Assembly: GCA_963678705.1 (NCBI GenBank)
Contig: OY783209.1
Coordinates: forward strand, 12,462,001 to 12,526,000
Length of the DNA: 64,000 nt
Reading direction: 5' to 3'
Source of the DNA: Panorpa germanica
Taxonomy: Eukaryota > Arthropoda > Insecta > Mecoptera > Panorpidae
Program-made: the position numbers and the translations under genes
Shown: positions 1-12,314 of the stretch, piece after piece
Layout of the letters: each line of letters begins with the position of its first letter
Numbering within the stretch: the first letter of the stretch is position 1
Notes under the pieces: generated by a model
The model's database searches: none
The model's input: only the letters and a program-made list of their open reading frames with translations
What the model was told of the DNA's origin: nothing

Positions 1-863
1 GACTGAGCGAAATAAGAAATCAAAATTGATTCCATGGTTTGCTGAACGAGTCCAGAGATCTAGCAAAAGAGTAGGGAGTAACAACTGTTTTAAAAAATGA
101 AAGAAAGAAGATAACGAAGCGTTTTTTGATGAGCTATTAGAAGATGAGAGAATTTCAGACCCGGAGTCAATGTATACTATTGCTAAAGGTTTCAAAGTCT
201 CTTTGAACTAAGTAATATGTTTGAATTATTACAACTGGAGAAACTCTTATCTTTTTCAAACGAAATAATAAAAAAGTAAGCCGGAAAACAGTCTGCTAAA
301 TGCAGTAGACATGTCTTTATGAACAATTAATTGCTTAGAAAACATGCTGAAAATCTGAAATTCGGAAAATTCATTCTATTAAGGAACTCATGGAATTATT
401 GCTTATAAAATTCAATAGCATTGCATCCAGTTTTCCGGAGGTATTAACAGCATGCTTTCTATTCTTGAACCTTCCGGTTACAAGTGCAACAGCTGAAAGA
501 ACTTTTTTGAAATTAAAACTGATAATTATCTATTGGCTTCTATGGGACAGGAAAGACTATCAGACTTGTCACTATTGTCTACAGAGGCAGAAAATTTAGA
601 ATAACTGAAATCGTCTTCAGCTATGAATGATTTAATAAATAAGTTCGCCGAACAAAAGGCAAGAAAACTGTATATTTGATTTGAATTGTTTGGCTAGCTT
701 AGTTCCTAGGAGTATTAATTGTAAGTAATAACGTATAATCAATATATAATTATTTTAATTCAATGCGATCGTTCTTGTTCCTTTCGTGAAAAATCTTTAC
801 CCAACATTTGGACCCCCCAACAAATTTTGATACAGGGCCCGTCTAAGGCACGCTACGCCACTT
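1..863 (+). mobile_element. hAT transposon 3' part (ZMYM1-type transposase remnant)
   Basis: The window opens inside a hAT-family DNA transposon. Positions 390-602 encode the C-terminal dimerisation region of a hAT transposase: the segment FPEVLTACFLFLNLPVTSAT followed by AERTF and LKLKLI is the hallmark seen in ZMYM1-like transposases. The frame is broken before and after it, and remnants of the downstream 'LST-EAE' part lie in another frame, so the gene is dead. The 3' terminus is seen at about 849-862, where GCACGCTACGCCACT is the reverse of a hAT terminal repeat beginning CAGTGGCGTAGC. Positions 690-862 are matched by the reverse complement of the hAT derivative at 43425-43715. The 5' end lies outside the window. 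Confidence 0.7.
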
Positions 864-1689
864 ATGTAAACTTTCCTTATGCTAGATAAAAGGTAACTAT
901 ACGTAACTGTGTAACAAGACGTGACTGTGTGGAACCCTTATCTAGTAGCTATAAAAGTATGATGGCACATTTATGTCAAAGATAATGAAAACAAAACTTT
1001 GAATATTGTTTTAGAAGGAAGTGTCTTGAACCAGGAAATACTTTTACCATTTAATTTACAATTTATTTCAAATTACATATTACATTATCTTGCTCTTGTT
1101 TCACTGCAGCACTAATTACAGCGGCTCGTGCCACAACGCAGCAGCTCTTCGACTTCGTGAGTGCTTCGTGACTAGATTTTCTAATACAAATCTATAATTC
1201 TAGTTCCATTATACGTTAGTGGTATACTATAATCTATATAGAGTATACAGAAAATAAAATGTTTTTAAATATAACAAAACATAAACAACTCACCAGTAGA
1301 CAAAAAGAGAACTGTCATGGCGGACACGAAGACAGCGCTCCACTGCGGATACCCTATGTAACTAACTATACATAAGCCGGCTCCAGACGATGCGATAAAC
1401 GTTTGATTCAAATGCCAAGTTTCCTACTACACGGTGGAAGGAATGTTTGATCCGAATGATTTATTTATTTTATTAATTTGTTGATATTATTGACACTGAC
1501 ACTGTTTAACAAAAACTTTCAAGTAAATAAAGAAACTTTCAAGTATAAAACCTTGCTTTGTAGCAGTGCATTTCATGTGGATCAAGTGTGTGGTGGGGTA
1601 GAAAAATCCCTTTTGACGCGGGTCAAAAGACCAACAACAGCCCAAACTTCTTCCAACGTGAACGTTGGACACATGACATTGGACAATTT
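864..1689. other. intergenic, nothing recognised
   Basis: About 0.8 kb of AT-rich DNA. Two short overlapping open frames near 1478-1717 lie on opposite strands and resemble no family I know. I see no gene, RNA or complete repeat here. Confidence 0.5.
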
Positions 1690-1870
1690 GTCAAACGGCC
1701 TATATTTTCTAAACTAAGTTATGTAAGTTTACACAAAACTATCAGAAGACCTTAAATAAAGAGCAAAATGGATTCCATGACTTGAAATTGGCGTAAGTAG
1801 CCTAATTAATAAATTATAGGACAGTGAACAAGTTAACATACGTCAGGTAAGCAGTTACAAAATAGGCCCC
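1690..1870 (-). mobile_element. MITE copy, family with GGGGCC termini (truncated)
   Basis: The reverse complement matches the complete element at 49283-49505 over most of its length, including the terminal GGGGCCTATTTTGTAACTGC and the internal block around 'tttgtgtaaacttacat'. The end near 1870 is intact. The other end, near 1690, has lost its terminal repeat. Confidence 0.65.
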
Positions 1871-1928
1871 TTTAATTCCAGTAACGACCACACGATGCGT
1901 CTAACCATCAAACGTACAACGTTGGAAG

Positions 1929-2437
1929 TGGAGATGGCGATCTGAGATCGATTAATCGATTTTGAGCCGAAAAAATTGATTTTTATGATTGATTTTAAAC
2001 AATGGATCGATCCTGTGAATCGATCTTAAACATCCGAAAATCGAGATTCAATTCTTTTTTGTAAGAATGCAACCATACAATTATTTTCATTATTTATTAT
2101 AAGCTTGGACATGAAATATTGTGGATTGTAATTATTTTATTCTATAATAAATAAAGTACATGATTTTATTGATAAATCAAAAATCCCTCTTCACTAATTC
2201 TTTAATTATAAGAAAGGCTTGTATTTTTTTACAAATTTAATATAAATAAAATCGATAAAAAACCGGTTTTTTTTTGGGTTAGTGTCTTTCTTTTATATAA
2301 AAACGCTAAAAGAATCTAAAAATCGATTATTAAGATATCGATCTTCTAGACTTCGATTTTTTTCTGAATCGATTCTTCAGACTTCGATTCGAATCAATTA
2401 AGAAATCGATCTTTTTTAAGAAGAATCGCCATCCCTA
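1929..2437. mobile_element. hAT-type MITE with 8-bp target duplication
   Basis: The ends are inverted repeats: TGGAGATGGCGAT on the left and ATCGCCATCCCTA on the right. They are flanked by near-identical 8-base direct repeats, GTTGGAAG at 1921-1928 and GTTGGAAA at 2438-2445. An 8-bp duplication is the hAT signature. The interior has no coding capacity and is packed with ATCGAT and AATCGATT motifs in both orientations, so the arms could fold back on each other over much of their length. Confidence 0.75.
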
Positions 2438-2445
2438 GTTGGAAA

Positions 2446-2892
2446 GTGATCGTAGTATCGTTTGGTACCGACATTACATGCAGCTGGATTTTCTTTGTCT
2501 GGCAACAAAACGATAAATATGCGATTGCGAGTGACTTATAAATAATTTTGCAATAAATAAACGTAGATAATACGTAACTTTATACACTTTTTATCTTTTT
2601 TAGTCATAATATTGCATTATCATCGAGTTCAGTCGCCTGGCCTGGTCTTTTGTCAATGTGCAAAATGCAAAATGAATCTGGAAACTGCAGCGTATAGCCG
2701 TATTGCAATACTACGGGAAAGTAATAGATTTATTTATTAAGCAGTTATTTTATAAACGCCTTAGGCCTCATCTATTAATTACGTCATACGCAAAGAGTGA
2801 CAAGACGTGACAAGGAGAAGGAGAGGTGTCATAAGATACAAAATAGAGATTCTGAATTAGACATTCAAAAAAGCAAGACCAATTAAGAATAA
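2446..2892. other. intergenic, nothing recognised
   Basis: About 450 AT-rich bases between two transposon remnants. I see no open frame or repeat that I can name. Confidence 0.5.
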
Positions 2893-3250
2893 GGGCTACT
2901 GTCCACGACAGCTTCGTTTGTACGTTGCTAGCAAGCTGTAAATGAAGCCAGACGTATTCTGCATCTCAGTTCTGCCACGTAACGCCATACAAGATGCAAA
3001 TAGGGTCATTTCTCTAAAGTTTTGCATTGAGAAAGCACGTTTCTTCATTGGGCAAATGTCAAGTGATGAAGAAAATGTAATTATAACATACGCTTTTATT
3101 AGAAGACGACGAATCAGACGTAGAATGTATTAGCTTCTTCCATAAATCGATAAGAACATTAAGCGCTGATTGTTTGTTGCTGCAAGAGAGTTATCAGAGG
3201 ATGATCCAGTATTTCAATCAGTATACCAAATGACTATTGTTCAATAATAT
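2893..3250 (+). pseudogene. PIF/Harbinger transposase, broken 5' part
   Basis: A terminus starting GGGCTACTGTCCACGACAGC follows a TAA at 2890-2892, as expected for the TWA target site of PIF/Harbinger elements. From 3055 the frame reads MSSDEENVIITYAFIRRRR, a start typical of Harbinger transposases: an acidic stretch followed by an arginine run. It meets a stop at 3130. Further pieces in the same region read VAARELSEDDPVFQS and YQMT, which match the next conserved block of the family, but stops interrupt them. The element is then lost, next to the fold-back element at 3272. It is not functional. Confidence 0.6.
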
Positions 3251-3271
3251 GCACAAAATTGACTGCTGACA

Positions 3272-3867
3272 CTTAGAGCATATATATATATATATATATA
3301 TATATATGGAGTGTGAATAGCCTATGTTTCCTACAGATTAAAAGTGTGTCCAAAATGTGTGCGAATGAGAAAGGTATATATTCCTATTTGTTCTCTATGC
3401 GCATGCGTCGAAAGTGACAGCTGTCTAGATATAATAAATATTAATATTCTATTAAGATATAATAAATATTAAATATGTAAAGAAATTATAGTTCTTTAGT
3501 TGGTACAAAGCTCGTCTGTCGGTAAAACAGTGACCGTTCAGTGAAAACATATACTCATTGACGCCATAGATTTCACGGTAGGAATAACGGCCAACACAGT
3601 TGATATTTGGAGTAGACAGAACTCACGTTTTTAGTTATATTTATATATAGTTTATTTATATTTATAAATGTCGACATTATTCTACATCAATATAATGTCA
3701 TATTTAACAACTGTCACGTATTATATCTAGACAGCTCTGACTTGACAACCGTCACTTTCGACGCATGCGCATAGAGAACAAATAGGTACATATACCTTTC
3801 TCTTTCGCATACATTTGGGACACAATTTCAGGTTCAGAATTCTCTCTCCATATATATATGCTCTAAG
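3272..3867. mobile_element. fold-back element with long inverted arms
   Basis: The outer ends are CTTAGAGCATATATAT and its complement ATATATATGCTCTAAG. Inside, long arms continue as inverted repeats. For example GCGCATGCGTCGAAAGTGAC near 3400 is mirrored by GTCACTTTCGACGCATGCGC near 3750. The arms are about 150-170 bases each, with an AT microsatellite at 3281-3306. ACA flanks both sides and may be a 3-bp target duplication. No transposase is encoded. Confidence 0.7.
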
Positions 3868-4403
3868 ACAACAAGCGGTAAATGACAGTAGACCTAAGAC
3901 AATTGTTTTCTTTCAAAGGAGCTGTCAATCGAGGTTAAAAACCCATAAAATTTAGTGACATAATTTATAGATGACTTCGTAGGGTTATTTATCTTTAAAC
4001 ACCAAATTGTTCTTAATAATGTCAACTCGAGTTGTTTATTTCTAGTTGATTGCATTTTACTTAAACAAAGAATATAGCCTAGCCAGTAGTCTGCCTCCCA
4101 GACTGATCTACTACACTCATAAGTAGCATTTTGTGATCGTACCGGCAGAAATCGTGACTTACCGGTTGAAAAGTTCAAGCTCTTAACGCCTTTAAGAAAA
4201 AAACCTATGGTTATAAAATATTGCCCAAGTTTATGATTGTTCGTATCAATCAACGTGTGTTACAGAAATTGTAATTGCAGAACACGATTTGCAAATTGCC
4301 GTAACTCAGTGCTAAACTTTCAAACTCGTAATGGGGTAGTTGCCTATTTTTTTATTTCATACAATAGAGCTTTAGTTAAATTATTCAGTTGGGTTTTAGG
4401 AAT
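3868..4403. other. intergenic, nothing recognised
   Basis: A 119-codon open frame on the minus strand (3894-4253) has no recognisable family, motif or flanking splice sites. I do not call it a gene. Confidence 0.45.
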
Positions 4404-4661
4404 TACCCAGTAAATAATTTGGTGAAGTGCCCCTTTTTGTGACTTTTCTATCACTATTGCACTTCAATTATAGTTCGCATATCAAGTTTATCTTCATTTG
4501 TATTCCGGCAGATGAAGTAGTTTCCTAATTTGTAACCGATAAAATAGACATTTCATATGAACAACTGTGAGAAACACAACTGTAAATTATCTCTTTCATG
4601 ACAAAATATCTTACGCATATTCAATATGATGTCAAAGTGACTCCAAAATGTTTACTGGGTA
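4404..4661. mobile_element. MITE with TACCCAGTAAA termini (uninterrupted copy)
   Basis: The element begins TACCCAGTAAA and ends TTTACTGGGTA, and has no coding capacity. It is clearly homologous to the copy at 39890-40845, which carries another element inserted after the shared sequence CTATTGCACTTCAAT. The copy here therefore shows the empty site. No clear target duplication is visible. Confidence 0.7.
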
Positions 4662-5430
4662 GTTAAGTTTTTTGGATTAATTTTACTCAAATTAAATTTT
4701 CCTAGAGCCGTATTATCCCCACGACTTAAAAGTTGAGGTAGAATAATTATTGGTTTTCATTAATTTACAGAATTACAATCTTAAAGAGGGACAAGATCTT
4801 TACGTAAATGAAAATATCGTGAAACTTAGATGATCGATAAAAATAAGTAAAATACACCCTGTCTCAAAATTTTTTTGGTTTTCCAAAAACACATGTATAT
4901 AGAAATTTTTTTTAAAATTATCGCAGTAGTATCTATTTAAGAAAATAATTAAATAAAAGCAGTCACAACGGTAGATATGGATTATGTAAGATTGAGAGAA
5001 ATTCAAAATAAAAGAAAATCATCAGTAATTTACTCCACTAGTCTGTAATAGCTCTTGGTCTAAAAAAAGGTTGTAAAGCTCTGTTTGCAAATTACTTTCT
5101 ACATATCCACTACATAAAATATATCTCAACCCTACTGGCGCCAAGAATGATTTCAACATTTTTCATAAAATATCAATAAAGACTGTCTTATTGCATGACA
5201 AAGTCACCGTTTATGGACAATGGCGTATAGTAAGTCCAATTCAATCTTGGAGGTGGGAAACATAAATAAATTTATCAGATGCGGGCGTATACTTTCTTCC
5301 AATATGTTGAAATCAACTTAACTATTCAGAAAATACAATATATTTTCATAAAGAATAATCATTTTTGTATTACAGATTGAAAAAATCTTCCAATAAACCT
5401 TTCAGATCATACTTGAGTAAAATAATAGCC
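4662..5430. other. intergenic, nothing recognised
   Basis: AT-rich DNA. One short minus-strand frame (4800-5006) is rich in Phe, Ile and Tyr and looks compositional. I see no gene. Confidence 0.5.
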
Positions 5431-5433
5431 TAG

Positions 5434-5960
5434 ATGGAGTACATCTTGGTAGAAATCTTAGAGAAAACTGCATTAAAAATTATAATCATTGCTATTTACC
5501 TGGGCTTCACACTAGATGCTAAACTGCGCTGGAAAGGACATGTAAAGAAGAAAAAAGAACAACTTAACATAAAATACAGGGTTGTACTGGCTGATTGGAA
5601 CGGATTTCACTCTGTCAGTACAAAATAAGTTACTAATATACAAACAAATCCTTAAACCAGTGTGGACTTATGATATCCAGCTATGGGGCTGTACCAGTCA
5701 GAGTAACAAGGATTTAATCCAAAGGTTCCAGAACAAAGTGCTAAGAAACATCGTGGAAGCACCCTGGTATATTAGAAACAGTGATCTTACTAGACCGGGA
5801 CTTAAAGATGGAAACTGTGGACACTACAATAAGGAAATTTGCCATGAGTCACCAGGAAAGACTCCAACAACATGTTAATGACGAGGTAACACACCTACTG
5901 GACAACGATGGAGAAACAAAGAGAAGACTGAAAAGAGTTAAACCTTTTGAGTTAGTTTAA
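5434..5960 (+). pseudogene. Jockey-like LINE reverse transcriptase, C-terminal fragment
   Basis: Conceptual pieces in two frames reproduce the end of a Jockey-clade ORF2. First comes YLGFTLDAKLRWKGHVKKKK, then after a frameshift MYWLIGTDFTLSVQNKLLIY, then KQILKPVWTYDIQLWGCTSQ and RFQNKVLRNIVEAPWYIRNS. After another shift come an HQERLQQHVN block and a terminal stop near 5958. 'LIG...LS..NKLL.YK.ILKP.WTYGIQLWG' is the standard Jockey motif after the polymerase domain. At least two frameshifts make it dead, and the 5' part is missing. An AT-rich 3' tail follows. Confidence 0.8.
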
Positions 5961-6940
5961 TTAAATTAAATGTAATCGTGCAAAACGTAATACATATTTT
6001 TGTGTATATACATATGTTTATATTATGTTATCGTTAAATTGCTTATTAGTCTAATAGAATCTTGAAGCAACTTTTTGATACCTAAGAAAGTAGTAAAGTC
6101 ATAAATCCTTACAACGCTACTGGAAATACTCCGGATATTTTAACGAATAATGTAAATATGTACGTATACGTTTAAAATTTAAATGACTCTAATAATAAAC
6201 ACAATGAAAACAAAATGGCTTCCAGTCAACGTATTTATAGTTGAAGAGATATCAGCGTTTGGGTGATTGTCAACATTTGCAAACATTGAATACATTAGCG
6301 GTAAAAGACACGTGCTGGATTGAATGTTAATATCTTATTATAGCTTGCGTCTTCCTTATGAGAGTGCAATATGATAGAAAGAGATACATGATATCATTTG
6401 AGGTTTTGACTTCAATCTTCTTGAGCTGTATTCTTTTCTCTTGGCTCTTGAGTTTGGTGTACGATAGCTAAATGTAGTAGTGGTAATAATTATTGTATAT
6501 GTGTGGGTCTGTGTTTCTTATTTGACACTCCACGGTGAAGGTGTGGCGAGATTTTAGTGATGGCCAAATCTGATCCAAGTAATTTGATCGACAGAAACTA
6601 TAGAGCAATAGGGTTACCAACCACACCAAGCCAGCTCATTTATTTATGATGGCAAAATACTTTTTTTGCCACTTTAACGCTTCTTTTCACTTAGAGCAAA
6701 TAAGACATTGAGATGCGTTTACATCTATAAAGTGATTGTCAATGATCAAATAGAGTATTTATTATTACTTATTTTGAATGTTTTTTCTATTGGGCACTAC
6801 ATTCTTCTGCCTTAACTAATTAATTTACATATCATTGTGCTTAATTCATTTGTGATTCTTATTATATCTAAACATTCTCACTCCTTCCAAACGAAAAAAA
6901 AAAGAAAAATAAAAAGAAAACATGTAAATTTAAACACCTA
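5961..6940. other. intergenic, nothing recognised
   Basis: AT-rich sequence with no recognisable coding region. The end near 6890-6920 has short poly-A runs that lead into the LINE remnant that follows. Confidence 0.5.
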
Positions 6941-7440
6941 CTGCTTCTCCCTCCTGTTTCTACTCTTCCATTCCTTCTCTTTCCTCGCTCCTTTTCTCTA
7001 TCTTCGACATCCACTTCCTTTTTTTCACTACCACCCTTTAATAACTGCACAATATTCTTTTCGCTTTTTATATTTTTCTCACGTGTTCCAGCGTTTCTAT
7101 CTCCGTTCCGCACACCCTGCCATCCTTTCCTATCTATTAGCCCAGTATCTGTTTCCTTTCTCTTCGTTTCCCAATCTGAATCTTGCGATTCTTCTCATGT
7201 TTCTTGTGTTTTTTTCTCTTATATATTCTGGTATCTCTCTCCCAAATCCTCTTATATCTTTCGATATATTTTCTCTTCTCAATTTTTTCCATTCTTTCCT
7301 GTTGTTGTGTCTCCGTGTCTCTTCTCGTTAGTTCTTCCACACTTGTGTCTTCTTGTTTCTGCCTCCTCTGTCACTTTCAAAATAGTCCGTTCTCTTTTTC
7401 GGGCCTCCTCCCCCACTCTCTTTTCTACTCTCCTCCCTAA
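6941..7440 (-). pseudogene. LINE ORF2 C-terminal remnant (zinc-knuckle end)
   Basis: The plus strand is strikingly pyrimidine-rich. Read on the minus strand it gives GRVCGTEIETLEHVRKN followed by [11 protein letters not shown]. This fits the CxxC-x-ETxEH cysteine-histidine block and the following 'LL-GEG' block near the C-terminus of several insect LINE ORF2 proteins. Positions 6945-7205 are homologous to 52415-52766 in the same orientation. The plus-strand open frames here are only the pyrimidine-rich mirror of this remnant. Confidence 0.6.
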
Positions 7441-8451
7441 TTTTCTTTAGGATTTCGCCTTCAGTGTTACTCATTTTCTCGATCAAATAGATTATTTCCA
7501 CTAATCACGAAATGTAACATTCTGTATTGTTAACGATTTGAGTTGGTATTTTTAATCCTTCTTGTGAAGACTATATTTTTCGAGTCATGGTATGTACACT
7601 GGGTCTTTGAGGGAACAGTTGAGTTTTAAGAGTTTTCTAAGGTTTTAAAAAATCTGAAAAAATCTGAAAAATCTGAATTACTTCTTGAAGTGTTTAACAC
7701 ATAGCCCAGAAGTTGCCAAACTCCAAAGCTTAAAACCGTTGTTAATAAAAATTAACAAATAGTACAAAAAAAAAGAAAAAACGGAATATTGTTGAAAAAT
7801 TCGTAACTTTATAATAAACAAATATTAATTTCAGTTATTTTTATGACTACTTCGTAAACCACACATTGGCCATCATTGCCAGTACCAGTTAAATTTAAAA
7901 ACCACTCACATACTTATTTATCTCTTTTCAAAAGGTCAGCACATTGGATTTTTAATTCCCCACCTCTCCTTAACCACCTCTCCCCTCTTCACTGACACAC
8001 GTTCGCGGTGGTCAGTGACGTATAACGACGTTCCACATGATAGCATTTTGTGTATTGATAATTAATATAAAATCAATTCATGTTGACTACACCACTGGTC
8101 AAAACCAGTTCCAACATTTGTAGTTCCAATACGCCAGTGTTTCAGTGCCCCACGGGCCCCCTTGGCACAATACAGACCGGTCTTCGGGGCCCGGAATCAA
8201 AACAACATTGGAATGCTCTTTTCGGATGTATTGTAAAACTTCATGGAAATTTTTGGTCAATAAATTGACGATAGTATGGGGAAATACAACCATAAAGAGA
8301 AATAGCAACCATGTTGGAGATGTGTCAATATGGCACACCCACATCTAATAGACAAAAATAAATCTTGAATTGACGCAGAATTAACTACAAATTTATAATT
8401 TAACATTATAATTTTAGTATACGGGCATGCGTTAAATTGCACGGTATAAAT
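7441..8451. other. intergenic; GC-rich patch near 8100-8210
   Basis: Mostly AT-rich. Between about 8100 and 8210 there is a GC-rich patch with GGGCCCC-like runs, bounded on the left by CTACACCACTG. This is suggestive of a hAT end but not enough to call one. No gene is recognised. The 60-80 codon frames here overlap each other on both strands. Confidence 0.4.
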
Positions 8452-9079
8452 GGGCTTGTGTCCTATGTCTTAATTTCTATAAAAGTGCACTATATGCTAT
8501 ATTGATAAAGTGGGTTACTAGAACCTCAAATGTTCAATTATTTTTTAATAACACCTTATATGTTAAGAGATATTAACAATGAAAAAAGTCATTTTGTCTC
8601 TTTAATTATTAAAAGGATTCAACGTTGTACACATTCCAAATACATGTGACATCACAACCTCTGCCAACCTTACAGCTCATAAATCTCTGCTATATGTATT
8701 TATATATCAAAATATCAAATATTATATACAACTATTTCGAGGAACAATAAAATTTCAATATTATTTCTGCCTTAGCAGGGTTATATAAAATAAAAACTTA
8801 TTATTCTTTGACTTGACTTGATATTTCGACTACCAACAGCTACAAAACATTAGCACAGCACTGACTTACTCAACAAATACCTGACGTTAAAATGCATCTC
8901 ACGTCATACAAATATAACCGACCATTTCTAGCGCTAAAACTACAATTCAAATTTTTAATTGCTATATCTCCATCAACATTTAGATATTTAATAAAATAGA
9001 CACGCCAATACACATTTATTAACATCAATTTCAATCAACAATTGAAAAATCGACCACTAAAGAATGAGGACACAAGCCC
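8452..9079. mobile_element. non-autonomous TIR element (GGGCTTGTGTCCT family), copy 1
   Basis: The ends are inverted repeats, GGGCTTGTGTCCT and AGGACACAAGCCC, each flanked by AT. The whole 628 bases match the reverse complement of 39957-40652, the copy nested in another MITE. There is no open frame of note, so it depends on an outside transposase. The AT flanks at 8450-8451 and 9080-9081 agree with the 2-bp duplication inferred from the nested copy. Confidence 0.75.
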
Positions 9080-10651
9080 ATTGGACTAATCACACTATCT
9101 ACATATGCGTGTAACATTGCAACATTGACACACATTTGTTGAAAGGACATAGTGGTGTTCCTTTATTATCTATGTCTCTTTTAATTGCTAAACAGGCACT
9201 TAACGCAATTATACGTAAGATCTGTTTAACTTGCAGAATTTCGTCTTTCACATATAAATTTCTTAGGTGAAAATAATGTACTAAAAATTAATGATTTCTG
9301 ACGTTAATAATGTTTTTTTGCGAAATCGTAACATTAGGTAAAAAATATTACGTTAAGTCGTACATGAAATTACGTTTGATGATGATGATATGAGATCTTT
9401 AATTAGTTTTTAATGAATATTATTATGAGTTTTATTTGACAAAGACTACGATTTGGACCTTTAACGGTGTCTTGAATCGTGGACCTCTAGAACCTCCTGG
9501 ACCTCCTTCCATCACCCACCACCTCTTCAAACGTCTCGGTGGTCCCATGGCTCCAGCGACCAGTTCATGGCCATTCGCGGGAACCGGTTCTGCTTGACGC
9601 CTACGTCGAGCATGAACAGAGATTTACATTGGGCGCGAGTCCGAGTCTACTGCAAAGAAACAAAAACTTGTACAGGCGTTCTTGCCTGAACAAACGCTTT
9701 GTTCAAATCCGCCTGCAAAAAGAGTAATGCAAACATTTTAACACAAACTTTATAATTTGATGCAAAGCCTTCTTTAAATTGACTCCGGAACAAGATGGTC
9801 TTTTTTTTTATTCAATTCATAATTTACAATCAAATTTTGTTGGTACATAAAAATGACATATGAGCTTGGCATCCATTGATGACGTGCTCTTTAGCCTAAC
9901 CTATTATATTAATACGAGTATTATGCAACTAAGCCAATAACTTCTATGGTTCTATGTTGTTGATAAGTTCATTGGATTTTTGCGTTTCAGCCCCCTTATT
10001 GGTTTGTGGTGATAGATTTGCACAGCTGACTCATTTGGATGATTTTGTAATCTTCGTAGATATTTCTTGCTGATGACTTTAATTTTGTCCTTTATGTAAG
10101 CAGTACCTAGACCTTGGTCAGTTTGGAACATATCTTGGAGAGTTAGCGATTTGTTTGAGCAGTTTATTTTGGAAACGTCGAAGGATTTCAATGTTGGAAG
10201 TGCTTGCACTACTATCTCCGAAACTATAAATGGTTTATACTATATTTAGCATATTTAAACATGAGCTGACATGGTATAGTAAACATCGGATTAATCTATG
10301 AGCTCAAAGCGCTACACATAAAATGATTAAATTTCACGTCAAATTCAATTATATTCAGTAACAATTGGCATATAACTTACAACTAATCTTACAAAATATT
10401 TAATATTAAAATTTATATTTGGCGCTGATACTAACAATACATTTTTGAACTGCCTGTCCTGTTTATTATATTGGCTACCATCTTATTTGTTGCCAACTTC
10501 AACTTTATTCATATACGTGTTCAACTGACGTGGATTTTCATTTTGAGTACATGGTGTCAAATACGAATAATTTATCAGTAAAATTTGGCAGATATAGCCA
10601 AATATACTCCTCACTTTAACATAAACCTTATATTATTAACAATTATATATC
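9080..10651. other. intergenic upstream of SEC11
   Basis: A less AT-rich island at about 9470-9730 contains a 62-codon frame on the plus strand (9539-9727) that resembles nothing I know. A minus-strand frame at 9952-10209 is equally anonymous. The last few hundred bases should hold the SEC11 promoter. I see no TATA box that I would defend. Confidence 0.45.
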
Positions 10652-11693
10652 ATGGAAAGTTTATTTGACGATGTTAAACGAATGAACAAGCGGCAGGTAA
10701 TCATTAAAACAAATAACCTGCAATATGGATAATTGATATAAAATATTAAGATTATATCGTAATATAACAAAAATATCTGGATAATTGTCTAATTACATTC
10801 CTAAATATTTACAGTTCATATACCAAGTGCTTAGCTTTGGTATGATTGTGTCTTCCGCACTTATGATATGGAAAGGATTAATGGTAGTTACAGGGAGTGA
10901 AAGCCCAATTGTTGTTGTTCTATCAGGAAGTATGGAACCGGCATTTCACAGAGGTGATCTTTTATTCTTAACAAATTACCCTGATGAACCAGTACGTGTA
11001 GGAGAGATTGTTGTTTTCAAAGTTGATGGTCGAGATATTCCTATAGTCCACAGAGTTATAAAATTACATGAAAAGTAAATACAAAATGCAATGATTCTTC
11101 AGGATAGTTTATGTGAATATTTATAACTAATCTTTTTCCAATTTCTATTAGATCAAATGGTACAGTTAAATTCTTAACTAAAGGAGATAATAATAGCGTT
11201 GACGATCGAGGACTTTATGCACCTGGACAACTGTGGTTAACAAAAGGGGATGTAGTAGGGAGGGCACGCGGATTTTTGCCTTATGTTGGAATGGTGACAA
11301 TTTACATGAACGAGTATCCCAAATTTAAGGTTAAATATTCATTTATAATTATTACAAATATTTAGAGAATTTCAACGAAATCACAAACATCCTTTGATCA
11401 CGGTTTTCATAATATTCTTCTGGATGTTTTGAACATTTCTCGAAGCAAATTTGGCATGGCTTAAGATTAGTGTAATTAACCCAGATACAAATCGAATTTT
11501 AAAATTATTTTAGTCTTTTTCAAAAATGCTATGCATTGTTAACCGAGAGGACTTTATATTATATAAATAAGAGGAAAAATTAACTTTTTCTAACATGTTA
11601 TTGACTTGAAAAATGACTGAATTATTTGTTTAACATTTCCAGTATGCGGTGCTGGCGTGCTTGGGGCTGTACGTACTTATACATCGAGAATAA
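10652..11693 (+). CDS. Sec11: signal peptidase complex catalytic subunit SEC11
   Basis: SEC11 is the serine protease of the signal peptidase complex in the ER membrane. It removes signal peptides from nascent secretory and membrane proteins. Four exons join in phase: 10652-10696, 10815-11074, 11152-11329 and 11643-11693. They give 177 residues, close to the usual 178-179. The start [15 protein letters not shown] matches the family N-terminus, so the ATG at 10652 is preferred over the one at 10785, which would add intron sequence. A membrane segment lies around residues 18-40. The catalytic serine is Ser54 in [13 protein letters not shown], the histidine is His94 in IPIVHRV, and the aspartate is Asp120 in the [10 protein letters not shown] block. 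The C-terminus YVLIHRE is also typical. The gene converges on the minus-strand coiled-coil gene. In Drosophila the orthologue is twisted (twr). Confidence 0.96.
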
Positions 11694-12314
11694 AGGGATA
11701 AGAAGCAGTCATCACACTTAATCTCACGTTTTTTTAAAATCAAAATCAATTTTTATAAAACTACCAAAACCGTGCTCTTGCTTTACTCATTATTTCGGGA
11801 AAGTTATCTAGAAACTGTACTAGAAATTAATTTTCACAATTATGCAATTATTACTATTTACATATTGCATATTATCATCTCATAATTTGGATTATAATAC
11901 ATTAGAGTCCAGATTTCGACAAGTTCATTATTGTAGATAATTTGTAATGCATTTAAGATGAGTGAACATATTAAAGATGTATATTTTGCATTTAAGGGCT
12001 ATACTTTTAATCGGTAAGAATGTGGGTGTTTCTTATAACTGTAAATATAAAAACTCTAGGGATAACAGTTATTTATTAAATATAATGAAACAGTGTGAAT
12101 GAGTTAATTATTTCTAAACTGTCTTTAATGAAAAAGCGATTCCATTTCAACATTGCATATGATACACAAAAGTATATTCAGACAGATTTATACAATAAAA
12201 TTTTGAAAAATTAAAACTTTTTATAAATGTTACATAAATAAATATAGTTAATTATACGCCAATTACAAAATATAAAAATTAGTATATAAATAAGTAATAA
12301 CTTTTAATATTCTT
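11694..12314. other. 3' intergenic between convergent genes
   Basis: AT-rich 3' regions of SEC11 (+) and of the coiled-coil gene (-). No further gene is seen. Confidence 0.6.

Noticed and set aside
3894..4253. 119-codon minus-strand frame
   Set aside because: No recognisable motif, splice context or homology that I can see, and it sits among transposon remnants.
6837..7440. Long plus-strand open frames rich in Phe, Leu and Ser
   Set aside because: They mirror a pyrimidine-rich strand whose complement reads as a LINE ORF2 end. The hydrophobic composition is an artefact.
10785..10814. ATG at 10785 as the SEC11 start
   Set aside because: It sits in intron sequence before a TTTACAG acceptor. 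The upstream exon 10652-10696 gives the family N-terminus.
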